Below, piece after piece: positions 42,495 to 50,004 of a stretch of DNA of 64,000 bases. How positions within the stretch are numbered: the stretch's first letter is position 1; each line of letters starts with the position of its first letter. The notes below the pieces were generated by a model that was given only the letters and a program-made list of their open reading frames with translations, made no database searches and was not told where the DNA came from. This DNA comes from Pseudoduganella namucuonensis (GTDB lineage: Bacteria > Pseudomonadota > Gammaproteobacteria > Burkholderiales > Burkholderiaceae_D), in contig NZ_FPBO01000029.1 of assembly GCF_900116645.1 (NCBI RefSeq), positions 49,675 to 113,674 on the forward strand, given 5' to 3'. The position numbers and the translations under genes are program-made.

Positions 42495-44147
42495 TCAGAA
42501 GGTGCGGCGCACGGACAGCGACAGGTGGTCGCGGTCGGCCAGCGGGTTGCCGCTGCTGTAGACGGCGTGGCCGCCGGTCAGCAAGGGCTTGTAGTTGACG
42601 AAGGGTTCGGCCTTGCCCAGGTATTTGTTGTAGTTGAGCGAGAACTGCCACACGCCCTGGTAGGTGCCGTCCACGCCCAGCGTGGCGCTGCCGGTGTGGC
42701 GCGCGCCCCAGCTTTGGCCAGTGATGGCCGAATTGCCGTGCAGCGCGTAGCGCAGGCCCAGCGGCACGCTCAGGTCCAGCCCGGGCAGCGGCTGGCGGTA
42801 GGCGGGCGAGAAGATCAGCTGCAGCGCGCTGGCGTCGCGGGTGCGCAGTTCGTCCACCGTGTGCGCGGGGTCGTCGGCCGACAGCACGCGGTTCCACGCC
42901 AGTTCGCCGATCAGCGTGGCCTCGCGGGACAGGAAGCTGGGGCCCAGGGTTGTGAGCCAGGACAGGTTGACGTGCGCGGTGCGGCCGCGCGCGTAGCGGG
43001 GCTCGGCCTGCACGTTGGGGTAGACGATGTTGGCGTTCACCAGCGGCATGTCGTCGCGGAAGGAGACCTCCAGCGCCAGGTTGGTGTTGTCCAGCGAACG
43101 GGTGGCGCTGAAGCCGGCCGTGGTGACGGCGTCCGGGAACACGTAGTACCAGCTTCCCGGCGCCGGGCCGGTCACGTTCAGGCGCGAATAGAACACGCCG
43201 GACTTGTCGTGGTAGCGCGCGGCGTAGAAGCCCAGGTCGGTCTCGTCCAGGCGCCATTTGAGCTGCGCGCCGAATTGGCCGTGGTCCGAGGGCTGGCGCT
43301 CGGCGCCGGGCAGCAGCACGTTGGTGGCGATGAACTCCGGCAGCGTGGAGCCGCCCCAGATGTTGTTGGCGGTGTTGAAGTAGCTGCCGGCCGGCGCCAT
43401 GCGGTCGGCCTCCCAGCGGAACTGGTAATAGGCGCCCAGCATCACGTCCGGATTGAGCTGCAACTGGCCAGACACTTGCTGCACCGGGCGGATGATCTCC
43501 TTGAACTGCGCGTTGGGCGACGATTGCAGCTTCATGATGTCGATCGGTCCCTGCGCGCGGGCGATGCCGTTGTCGCCGAAGAACAGCGATTCGCCGTAGA
43601 CCAGGGCGTGCCGGCCGAGGCGGGCGTTCAGCTTGGCGCCGTCGCCCAGGTCCCAGCCGCCGAAGACGAAGGCGTCCAGCAGTTCCGCCTTGCGGCCGGC
43701 CAGTTGGCGGGTGGACTCGGGGAAGGCGTTGTACGGGGTCTGGCCGTTGGCGCGGTCGGCCGCGTCGGTGGCGCCCTCGTAGGCGTGGTCGTACCAGGCC
43801 GCGGCGCTCACGCGCAGGCCGTAGCGCTTGCGGTACACGGCGTCGAATTCGCTCAGCAGGTCCACCCGCCTGGACACCAGGCCACGGTTGCGGAAGTTGT
43901 CGTTGCCGGCGTTGAAGTTCAGCGCCTGCGGGAAGGCCGACGCGGCCACGCCGGGCGCCAGCAGGCGCACGCTGTCCACCAGCGCCGGGTCGGCGTCGTG
44001 CAGGCGGTACAGCGTGCTCGCCTTGAGGGTGTTGTCGAAGCGCAGGCTCCAGTCCGGGTCGGCCAGTTCCAGTTCCGCCGCGTGGACCGCGCCGGCCGCC
44101 AGCAGGGCCGCCGCGATGGCGGTCGGCCTTAGCACCTTGTTCTGCAT
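42495..44147 (-). CDS. DUF1302 family outer membrane protein
   Basis: 550 residues with a signal peptide (about 1-23, ending VHA-AELEL). The mature part is a run of alternating beta strands ending LSLSVRRTF, with the terminal Phe of outer membrane barrels. RRVDLLSEFDAVY and FGGWDLGDGAKLNARLGRHALVYGESLFFGDNGIARAQGPID are family marks. It is likely a barrel for uptake or export of a hydrophobic compound. As the first gene of the operon it faces the LysR regulator across a 120-base control region. Confidence 0.88.
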   Translation of the reverse strand: MQNKVLRPTAIAAALLAAGAVHAAELELADPDWSLRFDNTLKASTLYRLHDADPALVDSVRLLAPGVAASAFPQALNFNAGNDNFRNRGLVSRRVDLLSEFDAVYRKRYGLRVSAAAWYDHAYEGATDAADRANGQTPYNAFPESTRQLAGRKAELLDAFVFGGWDLGDGAKLNARLGRHALVYGESLFFGDNGIARAQGPIDIMKLQSSPNAQFKEIIRPVQQVSGQLQLNPDVMLGAYYQFRWEADRMAPAGSYFNTANNIWGGSTLPEFIATNVLLPGAERQPSDHGQFGAQLKWRLDETDLGFYAARYHDKSGVFYSRLNVTGPAPGSWYYVFPDAVTTAGFSATRSLDNTNLALEVSFRDDMPLVNANIVYPNVQAEPRYARGRTAHVNLSWLTTLGPSFLSREATLIGELAWNRVLSADDPAHTVDELRTRDASALQLIFSPAYRQPLPGLDLSVPLGLRYALHGNSAITGQSWGARHTGSATLGVDGTYQGVWQFSLNYNKYLGKAEPFVNYKPLLTGGHAVYSSGNPLADRDHLSLSVRRTF

Positions 44148-44230
44148 GTTGTCTCCGTCGAATTGTGTTTTTGGAGTCGCCAGTTTGCCGATGGACGGTA
44201 TATGTGTAAAATTGATTCTCTGCATGCGTT

Positions 44231-44249
44231 GTATCTATCGCGTGGATAC
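44231..44249. promoter_or_regulatory. LysR-type binding site in the divergent promoter
   Basis: GTATC and GATAC flank 9 bases, and the core is ATC-N9-GAT, the classic NodD-like LysR motif. It lies 19 bases before the LysR start codon, near where an autoregulated LysR would bind. The operon start is on the other side. Confidence 0.55.
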
Positions 44250-44267
44250 TTATAAGGAGGAGACCCC

Positions 44268-45185
44268 ATGCGCTTCAACAAACTGGATCTGAACCTGCTG
44301 GTGGCGCTGGACGCGCTGTTCAGCATGCGCAGCGTGAGCCGCGCGGCCGAGCATCTGCACATGAGCCAGTCCGCGCTCAGCAGCGCGCTGGGGCGCCTGC
44401 GCGAGTACTTCGACGACGAGTTGCTGGTGCAGGTGGGGCGGCAGATGGAGCTCACGCCGCGGGCCGAGATGCTGCGCGAGCCGGTGCGCGACGTGCTGGT
44501 GCGGGTGGACACCACCATCACGGCGACGCCGTATTTCGACGCCACGCTGTCGGACCGCGAGTTCCGCATCTTCGTGTCCGACTTTTCGATGGCGGTGCTG
44601 ATGCCGCACATGCTGGCGCTGGCGCAGCAGCAGGGTGCCTCGGTGCGTTTCCAGTTGCTGCCGCAGCAACGCCATCCGCAGCACGCGCTGGAGCAGGGCG
44701 ACGCCGATTTGCTGGTGATCCCGCAGGAATTCTGCTCGCCCGCGCATCCCACGGAGCGGCTGTTCGACGAGGGGTTCTGCTGCGTGGTGTGGGACCAGAG
44801 CAGCCACGCGCGCAATGGGCTGAGCCGCGACCAGTACATCGCGGCGGGACACGTGGTGATGCAGCCGCCCTCCACCGGGCAGTCGCTGGAGGCGCTGTCG
44901 ATGAAGCGGACGGGGATCGAGCGGCGGGTGGAGGTGACGACGTACAGCTTCCTGGCGGCGCCCTTCCTGGTGGTGGGGACGGACCGCGTGGCCACGGTCC
45001 ATCGCCGCATGGCGCGGCGGCTCGGCGCCGCGCTGCCCATCGCGCTGCTGCCGATGCCCGTGCCGATCGACGGCATGGAGCAGGCGATGCAGTGGCACAA
45101 GTACCGCAGCCTGGACCCGGGCATGATGTGGCTGCGCGGCCTGCTGCACGAGGCCGTGCTGCGCATGGATGCCGGCCTGGGCTAG
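44268..45185 (+). CDS. LysR-family regulator, NodD/NahR subgroup
   Basis: 305 residues. The N-terminal helix-turn-helix reads DLNLLVALDALFSMRSVSRAAEHLHMSQSALSSALGRLREYFDD, with the NodD/NahR/LinR form. The inducer domain (about 90-300) includes FVSDFSMAVLMPHMLALAQQ. It is divergent from the DUF1302 gene with a LysR-type site between them. It probably activates the whole minus-strand operon in response to its aromatic substrate. An AAGGAGGAG site precedes the start. Confidence 0.88.
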   Translation: MRFNKLDLNLLVALDALFSMRSVSRAAEHLHMSQSALSSALGRLREYFDDELLVQVGRQMELTPRAEMLREPVRDVLVRVDTTITATPYFDATLSDREFRIFVSDFSMAVLMPHMLALAQQQGASVRFQLLPQQRHPQHALEQGDADLLVIPQEFCSPAHPTERLFDEGFCCVVWDQSSHARNGLSRDQYIAAGHVVMQPPSTGQSLEALSMKRTGIERRVEVTTYSFLAAPFLVVGTDRVATVHRRMARRLGAALPIALLPMPVPIDGMEQAMQWHKYRSLDPGMMWLRGLLHEAVLRMDAGLG

Positions 45186-45249
45186 TGCTGCGCTATGGTT
45201 GGCGCTTAAATTTTCCCGCAACGGCGGGCGCTTGCGGCCGACTGCGTTG

Positions 45250-45278
45250 AGTGCAATAATAGTGCAGATTTAGTGCAC
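45250..45278. promoter_or_regulatory. Three AGTGCA repeats before the antitoxin gene
   Basis: AGTGCA begins at 45250, 45261 and 45272, an exact 11-base period, so all three face the same side of the helix. It ends directly before the AAGGAGG ribosome site. It is the expected kind of operator for an autoregulated Xre-type antitoxin. Confidence 0.5.
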
Positions 45279-45289
45279 AAGGAGGATGT

Positions 45290-45694
45290 ATGGTGACCGT
45301 CGCGGTTGATCCCGTTCCTGTTTTCGAGCGCAACTTCGATCGCTTCCTCGATTTCCTCAATGGCGGTGCCGGCCGCGCGTCGCTCTCGCCGAAGCGCTTC
45401 GGCCAGGTGCTGAACCTGGACATGCAGACTCTGGCGGCGAACGCGCACGTGCACCGCAACACTATTTCGCGCGCGCCGGAGGCCGAGAGCGTCCAGCGCC
45501 ACCTGCGCGATTCGGTGCGCGTCATGCGCGCCGCCACCGACGTCTCCGGCAGCATCGAAAAGGCCATTTTCTGGTTCAAGAACCATCCGCTGCCGGCCTT
45601 CGACTACAAGACGCCGCAGGCGCTGGTCTCGGACGGCCGCACTGAGGATGTGATCCGCTACCTGCAATCGCTGCAGGCGGGATTCACCGGATGA
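45290..45694 (+). CDS. Antitoxin of MbcA/ParS/Xre type (DUF2384)
   Basis: 134 residues with a helix-turn-helix-like N-terminus (LSPKRFGQVLNLDMQTLAANAHVHRNTISR) and the DUF2384 toxin-binding C-terminus (IEKAIFWFKNHPLPAFDYKTPQALVSDGRTEDVIRYLQSLQAGFTG), which is typical to the end. Its partner is normally a RES-domain toxin that degrades NAD+. The start of such a toxin overlaps its stop (ATGA), but the toxin frame collapses after 23 residues. The antitoxin itself looks intact. Confidence 0.88.
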   Translation: MVTVAVDPVPVFERNFDRFLDFLNGGAGRASLSPKRFGQVLNLDMQTLAANAHVHRNTISRAPEAESVQRHLRDSVRVMRAATDVSGSIEKAIFWFKNHPLPAFDYKTPQALVSDGRTEDVIRYLQSLQAGFTG

Positions 45695-45820
45695 TCCTGG
45701 CCGCGCTCGATACCGTCGCGTATCGTGTGCACGACCCGAAATGGGCGTTCGCGCCGGTGTGCCGTCGACGTCTACGATCCGAACCACGCGCTTCCGCGCG
45801 ATCAAGCGTCCTGGGAATAG
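45691..45820 (+). pseudogene. RES-domain toxin gene, internally deleted
   Basis: The first 23 codons match RES toxins (ALDTVAYRVHDPKWAFAPV). Right after this, in another frame, 45764-45820 reads VDVYDPNHALPRDQASWE and stops, which fits the end of RES proteins. The central part, about 110 residues with the active site in the usual family, is missing. The toxin cannot be functional. Confidence 0.65.
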
Positions 45821-45951
45821 CGCCGCACCACGCATGGCGGGAGAAATGTTTCCCTCGGGTTTTTGGCCGCTCGCTACCGCTGCGGTTTACGCCTTGCCTG
45901 GCTAGCAAACGCATCATTTTTATACGCGCCCACCAAGAACGCAACACTACA

Positions 45952-46740
45952 CTATTCCTCGAAGATGGCCACCGCGCGGGTCCAGCCGGCGGAGGCGCCG
46001 CGGATCTTGTGCGGGAAGCAGCTGATGGTGAAGCCGTTCGGCGGCAGCGCTTCCAGGTTGTGCATCTTCTCCAGGTGGCAGTAGCCGATGTCGCGGCCGG
46101 CCTTGTGGCCTTCCCAGATCAGCGAGGTGTCGCCGCTTTCCTGGATGCGCCTGGCCGTGTGGCTGAACGGCGCGTCCCAGCTCCAGGCGTCGGTGCCGGT
46201 CAGGCGCACGCCGCGTTCCAGCAGGTACATGGTGGCCTCGTAGCCCATGCCGCAGCCGGCGTTCACATAGTCGTTGCTGCCGTAGCGCGAGCCGGCGCGC
46301 GTGTTGACCACCACGATGTCCAGCGGCTGGAGGACATGGCCGATGCGCGCCAGCTCCGCCTCCACCTCGGCCGCGCCGACCACGTGGCCGTCCGGCAGGT
46401 GGCGGAAGTCCAGCTTCACGCCGTTCTGGAAGCACCATTCCAGCGGCACCTCGTCGATGGTGATGGAGCGCTCCGGCTCGCCCAGTTTGCGGTTCATGGT
46501 GGAGTGGAAGTGGTAGGGCGCGTCCAAGTGGGTGCCGCTGTGCGTGGTCAGGCGCACCCATTCGGCGGCGGCGGCCTCGCCGTCGGGGAAGTCCGAGGCC
46601 TTGGTGCCGGGCAGCATGTGCATGAATTCGCCTATGGTGTCCTTGTGGGTCTGGTATTCGATCTTCGGCGCCAGCATGGGCGGGTCCGAAAGCACGTCGT
46701 TTTCCAGGTAAATCGAGAGATCGACAAAGCGGCGCGGCAT
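45952..46740 (-). CDS. Cyclase-family hydrolase (kynurenine formamidase-like)
   Basis: 262 residues. The metal motif HSGTHLDAPYHF gives His67, His71, Asp73 and His77, the Cyclase/KynB signature. Further marks are VNTRAGSRYGSNDYVNAGCGMGYEA and the C-terminal PHKIRGASAGWTR. Family members hydrolyse amide or lactone bonds in small molecules, for example N-formylkynurenine or isatin. It is divergent from a LysR gene and probably belongs to the same regulon as the genes from 47939 onward. Confidence 0.82.
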   Translation of the reverse strand: MPRRFVDLSIYLENDVLSDPPMLAPKIEYQTHKDTIGEFMHMLPGTKASDFPDGEAAAAEWVRLTTHSGTHLDAPYHFHSTMNRKLGEPERSITIDEVPLEWCFQNGVKLDFRHLPDGHVVGAAEVEAELARIGHVLQPLDIVVVNTRAGSRYGSNDYVNAGCGMGYEATMYLLERGVRLTGTDAWSWDAPFSHTARRIQESGDTSLIWEGHKAGRDIGYCHLEKMHNLEALPPNGFTISCFPHKIRGASAGWTRAVAIFEE

Positions 46741-46790
46741 CGCGTGTTCCTTTCAGTGTGAGTGCGCCAGAGCATATAAACCCCGGAAGG

Positions 46791-46802
46791 AACTGTACAG
46801 TT
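46791..46802. promoter_or_regulatory. Palindrome AACTGTACAGTT in the cyclase/LysR region
   Basis: A perfect 12-base palindrome lies 51-62 bases before the cyclase start. A related CCGTACAGTGG occurs before the ornithine cyclodeaminase-like gene. It may belong to the LysR regulator encoded here. Confidence 0.4.
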
Positions 46803-46807
46803 TCGTT

Positions 46808-46820
46808 TTTGGATGCCAGC
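46808..46820 (-). promoter_or_regulatory. Shared 13-base motif, copy 1
   Basis: On the minus strand the sequence is GCTGGCATCCAAA, identical to the copy at 47911-47923. Both copies sit in promoter regions on either side of the LysR gene. Confidence 0.4.
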
Positions 46821-46908
46821 TATTGATGCCATGGATGGGCGGGGCACGTCCCATCGGCTTCCGGCATGGCGTGGTTAAATACGCCTTTCGCCAAGAGGAC
46901 CAGCCGAC

Positions 46909-47820
46909 ATGGACGCAGCCACCCCAACCATCATCGATCCGCGCTGGCGGGTGTTCCTGCGCGTGGTGGCCTCCGGCAGCCTGAGCAAGGCGGCCGCCGC
47001 GCTGGACATGCCGCAGTCCATGGTCAGCCGCCACATCGCGCAGCTGGAGCGGGAATGTGGCGAACGCCTGTTCCGGCGCACCGGCCGCGGCGTGCATCTG
47101 ACCGAGGTGGGGGAACTGCTGTTGCCGCGCATTGCCAGGCTGGCAGAGGAGGCGGACGCGCTGGCGGACGACGTGCGCAGCGTGCGCGGGCAGCCGGTGG
47201 GCGAGGTGCTGGTGGGCATGCTGCCCTCGGCCGTGGGGCAGTACGCGGGCGCCTTGTTCGCCGCCGCGCGCGAACAGATGCCGGGGGTGCGCCTGCACCT
47301 GTCCGAGGGCGCCAGCGCGCAGCTGGACGAGCACCTGCGCGAGGGCCGGCTCGACATGGCGATCGTGCTGCGCGAGGACGAGGCGCACGTGGACGACGGC
47401 CACGTGCTGGCCAGGCTGCCCCTGCAACTGGTGGGCCGCCTGGGCGATCCCCTGCTGGCCGGCGGCGACGTGCCCCTGGCCGCGCTGGCGGACCTGCCGC
47501 TGATCGTCCCCAGCCGGCCGCATGTGCTGCGCGCGCGCCTGGACCGCCTTGGCGTCGAACACGGCCTGCGCCTGCGGGCGGCGGTCGAAGTCGATTCGGT
47601 GCGGCTGCAGTACGAGGTGGCGGCGGTGGGCGGCGGCTACGCGATCGCCATCGTGCCGCCGGCCGGGCTGGATCCGCGCCTGGCCGCGTGCCGCATCGCG
47701 CGGCCGGTGCTGGAGCGATATGTCGTGCTGGCGGAGTCGCCGCGGCGGCCGCGGACGCGCGCCTCGCGCGAGGTGCTGCGGCTGATCCGTCAGCTCGCGT
47801 CGCGGGACATGGCTGGATAA
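46909..47820 (+). CDS. LysR-family regulator
   Basis: 303 residues. The helix-turn-helix is WRVFLRVVASGSLSKAAAALDMPQSMVSRHIAQLERECG, followed by the usual LFRRTGRGVHLTEVGELL. The inducer domain begins near residue 90 and contains VGGGYAIAIVPPAG. It lies between the cyclase gene (divergent) and the ornithine cyclodeaminase-like operon (same strand), so it is the likely local regulator of both. No obvious DNA-binding defect is seen. Confidence 0.87.
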   Translation: MDAATPTIIDPRWRVFLRVVASGSLSKAAAALDMPQSMVSRHIAQLERECGERLFRRTGRGVHLTEVGELLLPRIARLAEEADALADDVRSVRGQPVGEVLVGMLPSAVGQYAGALFAAAREQMPGVRLHLSEGASAQLDEHLREGRLDMAIVLREDEAHVDDGHVLARLPLQLVGRLGDPLLAGGDVPLAALADLPLIVPSRPHVLRARLDRLGVEHGLRLRAAVEVDSVRLQYEVAAVGGGYAIAIVPPAGLDPRLAACRIARPVLERYVVLAESPRRPRTRASREVLRLIRQLASRDMAG

Positions 47821-47910
47821 GAGGCTGGCCTCCAAGTCCGGCCATCGATTTTCCGCATAACTGCTTTCGATACCGGGCAGTTCCGGCGCGGCGTGCGGTT
47901 CCGTACAGTG

Positions 47911-47923
47911 GCTGGCATCCAAA
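47911..47923 (+). promoter_or_regulatory. Shared 13-base motif, copy 2
   Basis: GCTGGCATCCAAA lies 16-28 bases before the ornithine cyclodeaminase-like start, directly behind CCGTACAGTG. It is identical to copy 1 before the cyclase gene. Confidence 0.4.
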
Positions 47924-47938
47924 CAAGGAGCCAGCGAC

Positions 47939-48949
47939 ATGTCCGACCTTCCGTCCGCCACAGCCAATACCACCACCCTTTTCCTTTCCGACGCCGACGT
48001 GGCCGCGCTGTCCGACTGGCCGTCCGCCGTCCGCGCGCTCGCCGCCGCCTACGCGCTGCCCGTGTCCGACGCGATGGTGCCGCCGCGCTCCATGGCGCGC
48101 GGCGACGGCGTGTGGCTGCGCAGCCTGACCGCCGTGTCGCCGTCGGGCGGCCACCTGGGCTGCAAGCTGATCGCCGCCTCGCCCCGCGCGGGCCGCGCCA
48201 GCTACCTGATCTCCCTGTTCGACCAGCGCACGATGGCCCTGAGCGCACTGATCGACGGCAACCGCGTCACCGGCCTGCGCACGGCGGCGACGGCCGCTTT
48301 CGCCGTGGACCTGCTGGCGCCGCGCCGCGCGCTGCGCGTGGGCGTGATCGGCGCCGGTTTCGAGGCGCGCGGCGCGCTCGATTGCCTGAACGCCGTGCGC
48401 GAGCTGGGCGCGGTGCGCGTGTTCAGCCCCACGCCGGCGAGCAGGGAGCGCTACGCGGCGGGCTTCCGCCCGGGCATCGACATCGCCGCCGTGGACAGCG
48501 CCGAGGCGGCGGTGCGGGACGCCGACGTGGTGATCTGCGCGGCGCGCAGCCGCGACGAGTCGCCGGTGCTGCGCGGCGCCTGGCTGCCGGCCGGCGCCAC
48601 GGTCGTCTCGCTGGGCTCGACGCTGCCGGAGCAGCGCGAGGTGGACGAGGACACGCTGGCGCGCGCCGCCCGCGTCGTGGCCGACATGCCGGAGGAGGTG
48701 CTGCACGACACCGGCGACGCGCTGGCCGCCGCGCGCGCCGGCGTCGACGTCGCCGGCAAGACGGTTTCCCTGGCCGACCTGGCTGCCGGCGGGGCCGCCG
48801 CGCGCCGCGCCGACGGCGACATCGTGCTCTACAAGTCGGTCGGCTCGGCCCTGCAGGACGTGGTGATCGCCGAAATGCTGTTCGCGCTGGCCAGGGAACG
48901 GGGGCTGGGCGTCACGCTGCCGGCCACCATCGCGCCGGTCGCCAAATAA
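47939..48949 (+). CDS. Ornithine cyclodeaminase/mu-crystallin family protein
   Basis: 336 residues. The NAD(P)-binding motif is VIGAGFEARGALDCL, and the N-terminal substrate domain contains VPPRSMARGDGVWLR and the conserved segment ending NRVTGLRTAATAAFAVD. Members are ornithine cyclodeaminases, pyrroline-2-carboxylate reductases or alanine dehydrogenases. The gene opens a four-gene operon with a DHDPS-like and an aldehyde dehydrogenase gene, so it probably reduces or deaminates an imino acid intermediate. The start has an AAGGAG site. Confidence 0.84.
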   Translation: MSDLPSATANTTTLFLSDADVAALSDWPSAVRALAAAYALPVSDAMVPPRSMARGDGVWLRSLTAVSPSGGHLGCKLIAASPRAGRASYLISLFDQRTMALSALIDGNRVTGLRTAATAAFAVDLLAPRRALRVGVIGAGFEARGALDCLNAVRELGAVRVFSPTPASRERYAAGFRPGIDIAAVDSAEAAVRDADVVICAARSRDESPVLRGAWLPAGATVVSLGSTLPEQREVDEDTLARAARVVADMPEEVLHDTGDALAAARAGVDVAGKTVSLADLAAGGAAARRADGDIVLYKSVGSALQDVVIAEMLFALARERGLGVTLPATIAPVAK

Positions 48950-48982
48950 AACACACAACACCCACCACACCAAGGAGCCACA

Positions 48983-49993
48983 ATGGCCAGTTACACCCGC
49001 AAGGAAGCCCGCGACTGGGCGCGCGAACGCCTCGACGGCGTCGCCAACGTCATCATCCCCACCATGACCTCCGATTTCAAGCGCCTGAACGAGAAGGCGA
49101 TCCGGCACGACGTGGAAACCACCATCGCGCACGGCTTCGTCGGCACGCTGGCCTGCTCGGAAGTGGCCATCACGCTGGAGGAGTACGAGCGCTTCGTGCG
49201 CGTGGCGGTGGACCAGGCCGCGGGCCGCGTCTTCGTGGTGCACCACGCCGTGTTCAACACGCTGGAAGACAACATCGAGGCGCTCAAGCTGGCCGAGGCG
49301 GCCGGCGCGGAACTGGTGCTGCTGGGCTATCCGCCGTACTTCCATCCGAAGTCGCTGGAGGAGGTCTACCGGTACACCCGGGCGCTGTGCGACGCCACCA
49401 GCCTGGCGGTGATGCTGTTCCCGATACCCACCTGGGGCTTCTCCCGCCTGGACCCGGCCGACCTGCCGCTGCCCTTGCTGCGCCGCCTGATCGACGATTG
49501 CCCCAACGTGGCGGCCATCAAGGCCGAGGGCGGGGCGCCGCACATCATGTCGGCCATCGAGGTGCACCGCGCCTTCCACAAGGAGGTCGTGATCTCCTCG
49601 CCGATGGAGCACGAGTACGTGCCGCTGGCGCAGCTCATCCCCATCCCGTTCTGCGGCACCAATTACTCGGCCTTCTACGGCCCGGTGCTGCCCAGGGTGC
49701 ACAAGCTGATACGGGAGGGCCGCTTCGACGAGGCCACGGCGGTCTTCCACCAGCTGGACGCGGCCCGCAAGGCTTTCGGCAGCGTACCGCAGGCCGGCAA
49801 TGGCCTGATCAACCGCATGATGTGGAAGTACGAGGGCTGGCTGCAGGGCTACAACGGCGGCCCGCTGCGCCACCCCACGGCCCGCGTGTACGCGCGCGAC
49901 ATGGCCGCGCTGCGGCGTGGCCAGGAGGCTTCCGGCCTGAATCCCACCGGCGACGCGGACGAGGCGTTCTTCGCCGGCCGTCATCCAGCCTGA
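48983..49993 (+). CDS. DHDPS/NAL-family aldolase or hydratase
   Basis: 336 residues, a TIM barrel of the dihydrodipicolinate synthase superfamily, longer than DapA (about 290). The Schiff-base lysine is probably Lys180 in NVAAIKAEGG, and SPMEHEYVPLAQLIPIP precedes the last strands. It lacks the TTGE phosphate-like motif typical of DapA (here LACSEVA), so it is not a biosynthetic DapA. It may cleave or dehydrate a 2-oxo acid. It lies between the OCD-like and aldehyde dehydrogenase genes with an AAGGAG site. Confidence 0.83.
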   Translation: MASYTRKEARDWARERLDGVANVIIPTMTSDFKRLNEKAIRHDVETTIAHGFVGTLACSEVAITLEEYERFVRVAVDQAAGRVFVVHHAVFNTLEDNIEALKLAEAAGAELVLLGYPPYFHPKSLEEVYRYTRALCDATSLAVMLFPIPTWGFSRLDPADLPLPLLRRLIDDCPNVAAIKAEGGAPHIMSAIEVHRAFHKEVVISSPMEHEYVPLAQLIPIPFCGTNYSAFYGPVLPRVHKLIREGRFDEATAVFHQLDAARKAFGSVPQAGNGLINRMMWKYEGWLQGYNGGPLRHPTARVYARDMAALRRGQEASGLNPTGDADEAFFAGRHPA

Positions 49994-50004
49994 TGGAGCG
50001 CGCC

